DNA from: Cyanobacteria bacterium HKST-UBA02
Lineage (GTDB): Bacteria; Cyanobacteriota; Vampirovibrionia; Obscuribacterales; Obscuribacteraceae
Direction: 5' to 3'
DNA: 16,789 nucleotides
Assembly: GCA_020431945.1 (NCBI GenBank)
Contig: JAGQHH010000213.1
Location: forward strand, 1 to 16,789
The notes under the pieces were generated by a model, which had not been told where the DNA came from, made no database searches, and was given only the letters and a program-made list of their open reading frames with translations. A program made the position numbers and the translations under genes. Shown here piece after piece: positions 14,193 through 16,789 of the stretch. Position 1 is the first letter of the stretch. The number at the start of each line of letters is the position of its first letter.

Positions 14193-14804
14193 ATGAAGTC
14201 CGGAGAAGCCGTTCGATCCGGTGAGATCTTGGCGGCTATACAAACACAAACAAGAATCACTCTTTTCCTTGTGACAATAGTGCTCGCTATGCTCGGTTTT
14301 CTGCTGATGAATTCAGCCGAGAGCGCCGGTAAAGCGCCGGCGCCTCGAGTCACGGATACTTCGCCGGGCCGACAGGTTCCGACACCACTCCCGCCGCCTT
14401 ATGGAGACAAGGCCGAAACAAAACCGGAAACGAAGCCCGAAACGAAACCGGAAAGAATTCCGGAGTCGAATCCTGAGCCGGAGCCGATTAAAACGGAGAT
14501 TCCAGGCAAGGGGAAACGAGTTTGCGAGTGGCCGGGTGGAGCGCTCTGGCTGTTCAAGACCGGCGTTTGGAATGGCTATATCGACATCCGCTCAGATGGG
14601 CGTTATTACACCCATTGGGGCTGGGGTCACTGGGCTGCTCAAAAGGATGGCTCTATCGTCTTCAGCAACGACTACGACGGCTTCAGGCATACTTTGCGCT
14701 TCAAGAACGACAAACTCATGGTCGGCGAGCGTAGTGATGGAGTCTGGGAAAAAATGGAGATTCTCCTGGACTATGCCAGCTTGCCCCAGCCGAATCGACG
14801 CTAG
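14193..14804 (+). CDS. Membrane-anchored protein with KPET-repeat stalk, unknown function
   Basis: The 203-residue product has one membrane segment (about 22-40, ITLFLVTIVLAMLGFLLM). A Pro/Lys/Glu-rich stalk follows at about 47-105, including four KxET/KPER units at 73-88. The compact C-terminal domain (about 110-195) is rich in Trp, Gly and aromatic residues (WNGYIDIRSDGRYYTHWGWG, then WEKME). I do not recognise the domain; it looks like a small beta-sheet fold. The protein probably projects a globular domain from the membrane on a stiff stalk. GAGGTG five to ten bases before the ATG supports the start. It has its own promoter-like region, so it may be separate from the upstream transglutaminase gene despite the common direction. 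Confidence 0.82.
   Translation: MKSGEAVRSGEILAAIQTQTRITLFLVTIVLAMLGFLLMNSAESAGKAPAPRVTDTSPGRQVPTPLPPPYGDKAETKPETKPETKPERIPESNPEPEPIKTEIPGKGKRVCEWPGGALWLFKTGVWNGYIDIRSDGRYYTHWGWGHWAAQKDGSIVFSNDYDGFRHTLRFKNDKLMVGERSDGVWEKMEILLDYASLPQPNRR
14409..14456 (+). repeat. Four 12-base tandem repeats encoding KPET units
   Basis: Four successive 12-base units encode K-A-E-T, K-P-E-T, K-P-E-T and K-P-E-R in the stalk of the membrane-anchored protein. Units differ at synonymous positions (for example CCG versus CCC for Pro), so the array is not freshly expanded. Whole-codon units allow stalk length to vary without a frameshift. Confidence 0.75.
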
Positions 14805-14816
14805 GCAATTCACCTT

Positions 14817-14838
14817 GAGTAATTCCGCGGGATTACTC
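14817..14838. terminator. Hairpin between convergent genes, candidate bidirectional terminator
   Basis: The left arm GAGTAATTCC (14817-14826) pairs with the right arm GGGATTACTC (14829-14838) through ten positions, with one T-G wobble and GC at the tip. The stem contains the stop codon of the leftward gene (14833-14835). It lies 13 bases after the stop of the rightward gene, so it could end both transcripts. There is no U-tract on either side, so intrinsic termination would be weak. Confidence 0.45.
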
Positions 14839-15738
14839 GGAATCCATGTCGATGGGAGGGCGGTCGTCTATCTTGTGGTAGTGGCCGCCCAGGGTGACGC
14901 CGGCGCCACAGAATGCTTCGTCTGTTCCTGATATGACAGCGTCCTGACCGTGGAAGTCGACTTTGATGTACTGTAGACTGTCTGGTTTGCTGTCGGGGGT
15001 TTTGTAGACTATTCGGTGGTCGATCAGAGGTACGGTACCACTGGTGCCACCAGTACGTCCGCCCAGGGTGGCGAAGACATTGAATTCGACTTGTTCATCA
15101 GGCAAAGACCTTACTTTCAATATCCCGGTGGTAAAGCGGGTTGGTTCGCGCTCGTAAGTGCCGGTGATATTCGAGATGTTCAGATTCTTCTTCGGGCTGG
15201 TTGCTTTGAAGGAAACCACTGGTCTGGGGTTGGGCTTTTCGTATTTGACCTGACCGTTCTCGGATGAAAGAAACTGTTGGACCGGCGCGGGGAGTTTTTT
15301 GCCGGCGCCATAGATATGCCAGGTGTCGTCCTCCAGAAAGCCCAGGCAGGCATGACCAGTCTTGTAGTTGAAATCAAAAAATGCAGTGTAGCCGGCACCG
15401 CCGATCATAGTGAAGGGAGCGAAGAGGTCGTTGCCGGTTTTCTCCAGATCATTGCTGGCATAGGCCCAGTCTCGGAAATGCTCGATGTCGTTGCCGGCGA
15501 CCGCTCTCATCCGACGGCAGATTCGCGGGTCGTCGAGGAGTTTCCACACGTTTTTCTCATTTGCCCACTTCTCAAATCCGGATGAATTGCCGGACTTGCC
15601 GTGGGCTGCGCCAGCGGCGCGACTTGTGGCTGGGCTAGTCGCTCGATGAGCGGCAAATGTCGGTTCGCCCGCGGTAGCATATGCGGTGACAATTGCAATG
15701 GAGGCGGCGATCAAGCCAGGGAGTCGCTTAGTGCTCAT
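14833..15738 (-). CDS. Exported protein of unknown function, beta-rich C-terminal half
   Basis: The 301-residue product starts with a signal peptide (hydrophobic 8-22, cleavage near ATA-GE at 23 or FAA-H at 30). An Ala/Ser-rich linker follows. Residues 50-165 hold a mixed region with FEKWANEKNVWKLLDDPRI and a small sheet (FTMIGGAGYTAFFDFNYKTG). The C-terminal half, from about 190, alternates beta strands (GTYERE, ILKVRSLPDEQVEFNVFATL, YIKVDFHG) and ends DEAFCGAGVTLGGHYHK. That ending resembles the CGxxV...GxY closing motif of some small secreted bacterial domains such as LprI-like proteins, but the match is loose. I cannot name a function. The ATG at 15738 has only a weak purine-rich leader. 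Confidence 0.75.
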   Translation of the reverse strand: MSTKRLPGLIAASIAIVTAYATAGEPTFAAHRATSPATSRAAGAAHGKSGNSSGFEKWANEKNVWKLLDDPRICRRMRAVAGNDIEHFRDWAYASNDLEKTGNDLFAPFTMIGGAGYTAFFDFNYKTGHACLGFLEDDTWHIYGAGKKLPAPVQQFLSSENGQVKYEKPNPRPVVSFKATSPKKNLNISNITGTYEREPTRFTTGILKVRSLPDEQVEFNVFATLGGRTGGTSGTVPLIDHRIVYKTPDSKPDSLQYIKVDFHGQDAVISGTDEAFCGAGVTLGGHYHKIDDRPPIDMDSE

Positions 15739-15824
15739 TCTTCGATTTCCGCGTGGGTTTCGAAGTCCATTACGACTTGGTCCGTCAAATTAGAGGGAGA
15801 GCCTCATATAGATCAGCCGGCATC

Positions 15825-16337
15825 TTATTTAAAGCCCTGGAAGGTGTCGGGTTCCGACGTGGTGGAATAGTTTCTTCCGTCTCGTCTGACCGAGGCGAAC
15901 CTGCCGCTGTCGATGTGAACGTCTGTTCCGTTCGGAAAGTGGATGATCGAGCGATTGGCGCTGGTGGACATCTTGATTCCGCCTGTGAAAGTCGTAGTGT
16001 TCACCTCAGGCATAATGCCATCCGGCGGAGAGCTTTTGCCTTTTACGGAAAGGCGATTTTCATTCGAATCGAATAGAGCAAGTCTTCCCTCATTGTCCAG
16101 AGTGATTGTCTCTCCTGATTCCAGCCTGAGAATCTCGCCCTGGCAGTGTCTCGATAGGACGTCACCGTCGCCCAGCATTTGAATCTCGTCGGGATATTTG
16201 CAGCCTTTCGAAAAGTGCTCAGGGGCTTGAGCAGAGCGTCTTTCATTGAATTCAGACCAGCCTTGCAGAGACGTTAGTTGTCTGTGGTCGGAAAGTTCGG
16301 TCTGATGTTGCATTGGAATTTCGAATCTTTCGGTCAT
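15825..16337 (-). CDS. Small soluble protein with beta-strand repeats, unknown function
   Basis: The 170-residue product has no signal peptide or membrane segment. Two similar stretches, GEILRLESGETITLDNEGRL (68-87) and SIIHFPNGTDVHIDSGRFAS (130-149), share the pattern hydrophobic-x2-(S/N)-G-x2-(V/I)-x-(L/I)-D-x-x-G, suggesting a short beta-hairpin repeat. Residues 1-60 are polar and probably extended. I recognise no family. The ATG at 16337 is chosen because AAAGGAG lies about ten bases before it; an in-frame GTG at 16355 overlaps that ribosome binding site and is unlikely. It lies 86 bases upstream of the exported unknown gene on the same strand and could share its transcript. Confidence 0.75.
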   Translation of the reverse strand: MTERFEIPMQHQTELSDHRQLTSLQGWSEFNERRSAQAPEHFSKGCKYPDEIQMLGDGDVLSRHCQGEILRLESGETITLDNEGRLALFDSNENRLSVKGKSSPPDGIMPEVNTTTFTGGIKMSTSANRSIIHFPNGTDVHIDSGRFASVRRDGRNYSTTSEPDTFQGFK

Positions 16338-16406
16338 TGGTGGCGCTCCTTTCACAAAAACAGCGAGGTCAATTCACGCTTGGTGAGCCCCAATCTATCT
16401 TCGAGC

Positions 16407-16423
16407 TGTAACCCATGTGTAAC
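16407..16423. promoter_or_regulatory. Direct repeats TGTAAC at 11-bp period
   Basis: TGTAAC occurs at 16407-16412 and again at 16418-16423, one helical turn apart. A wider GAGCT pair at 16403 and 16425 is spaced exactly two turns apart. Head-to-tail half sites at 11 bases are the layout bound by OmpR/PhoB-family response regulators. The site is about 70 bases upstream of the small beta-repeat gene. Chance occurrence is possible. Confidence 0.3.
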
Positions 16424-16480
16424 GGAGCTACAGGAAAGATTTCCCAGTGAATCTTAAGAGTTGCTTTTGAAGAGTGGCTG

Positions 16481-16789
16481 CTATCTGTCGTTGATTAGTG
16501 GCAGAGAGGCGAACATTCGCTGGATAAACTCCGGATTGGTGCGCCCGGAGGTATTGGCGAAGTCTGTGTTGGCCTCTCTCATCACGTCCTGTACCTTCAA
16601 GGAGGCTTGCGTCGCAACATCGGCAGTTGCTTGATCGACCTTTTCGCCGGGAAGAACGACATGTGCCACAGTTCCCATGGGATTGTCTTGAGTCTTCAGT
16701 CGATTGTCGCGGAGCGTGGCAATGGTCACCTTGTCATTTTCGGTACCCAGAGAGAAATCTCGCGACCCGGTGGCTATATTCATCGCGTT
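16481..16789 (-). CDS. Protein of unknown function, cut by the window edge
   Basis: The frame is open from the window edge to a TAG at 16481-16483 and gives 102 residues. An ATG lies at 16783, but the two codons before it are also open and no ribosome binding site can be seen, so the gene may start outside the window. The visible part has no signal or membrane segment. It has a mixed N-terminal part (VTIATLRDNRLK, GTVAHVVLPGEKV) and a helical C-terminal part (ATADVATQASLKVQDVMREA and a final FIQRMFASLPLI). I recognise no family. It is followed, on the same strand, by the small beta-repeat gene after 143 bases. Confidence 0.6.
   Translation of the reverse strand, partial: NAMNIATGSRDFSLGTENDKVTIATLRDNRLKTQDNPMGTVAHVVLPGEKVDQATADVATQASLKVQDVMREANTDFANTSGRTNPEFIQRMFASLPLINDR

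Overview
The window is gene-dense bacterial chromosome with moderately high GC, standard codons, Shine-Dalgarno-led starts and many signal peptides, including one clear lipobox. I see no rRNA, tRNA, insertion sequence, CRISPR array or replication origin. The mix of secreted TPR, CAP, beta-propeller and orphan proteins would fit a large free-living or environmental bacterium. My tentative guess is a non-photosynthetic relative of cyanobacteria (Obscuribacterales/Melainabacteria-like), but that is an impression from gene style. No marker gene in the window proves it.

Left part (1-5787). The window opens inside a CDGSH iron-sulfur protein whose 3' end overlaps the start of a secreted DUF547 protein. 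The DUF547 gene converges on a PrxQ/Bcp peroxiredoxin, and their stop codons share one CTAG. The peroxiredoxin lies downstream of an atypical short-chain dehydrogenase, apparently in one operon. Divergently follows a secreted PDZ+CAP protein, then, converging on it, a BASS-family transporter. Divergent from the transporter is a two-gene unit: a one-domain EamA permease and an alpha/beta hydrolase.

Middle (5788-8740). A more AT-rich cassette holds an XRE-HTH/ImmA-IrrE metallopeptidase gene and, overlapping its 3' end by 14 bases, a DUF4411 PIN-like nuclease gene: a toxin-antitoxin-like module. A readable promoter sits upstream, with a near-perfect palindrome overlapping its -35 box, as expected for autorepression. 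A convergent gene encodes an exported TolB/WD40-type beta-propeller.

Right part (8741-14804). Five genes run in the same direction: a 14-TPR lipoprotein; an exported TPR protein fused to an anthrax-lethal-factor/M34-like zinc peptidase domain; a small membrane protein with TPRs; a membrane-anchored transglutaminase-like protein of the KY type; and a membrane-anchored protein with a KPET-repeat stalk. All act outside or at the membrane, so this looks like a cell-envelope locus with two potential catalytic domains. I do not recognise it as a described system, and it is my main candidate for something new.

End (14805-16789). Three leftward genes of unknown function follow: an exported protein with a beta-rich C-terminal half, a small soluble beta-repeat protein, and a gene cut by the window edge. 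No stretch over 300 bases lacks a gene. The longest gaps (8741-8906, 14037-14192, 16338-16480, 5788-5909) hold promoters and small inverted or direct repeats, listed individually.
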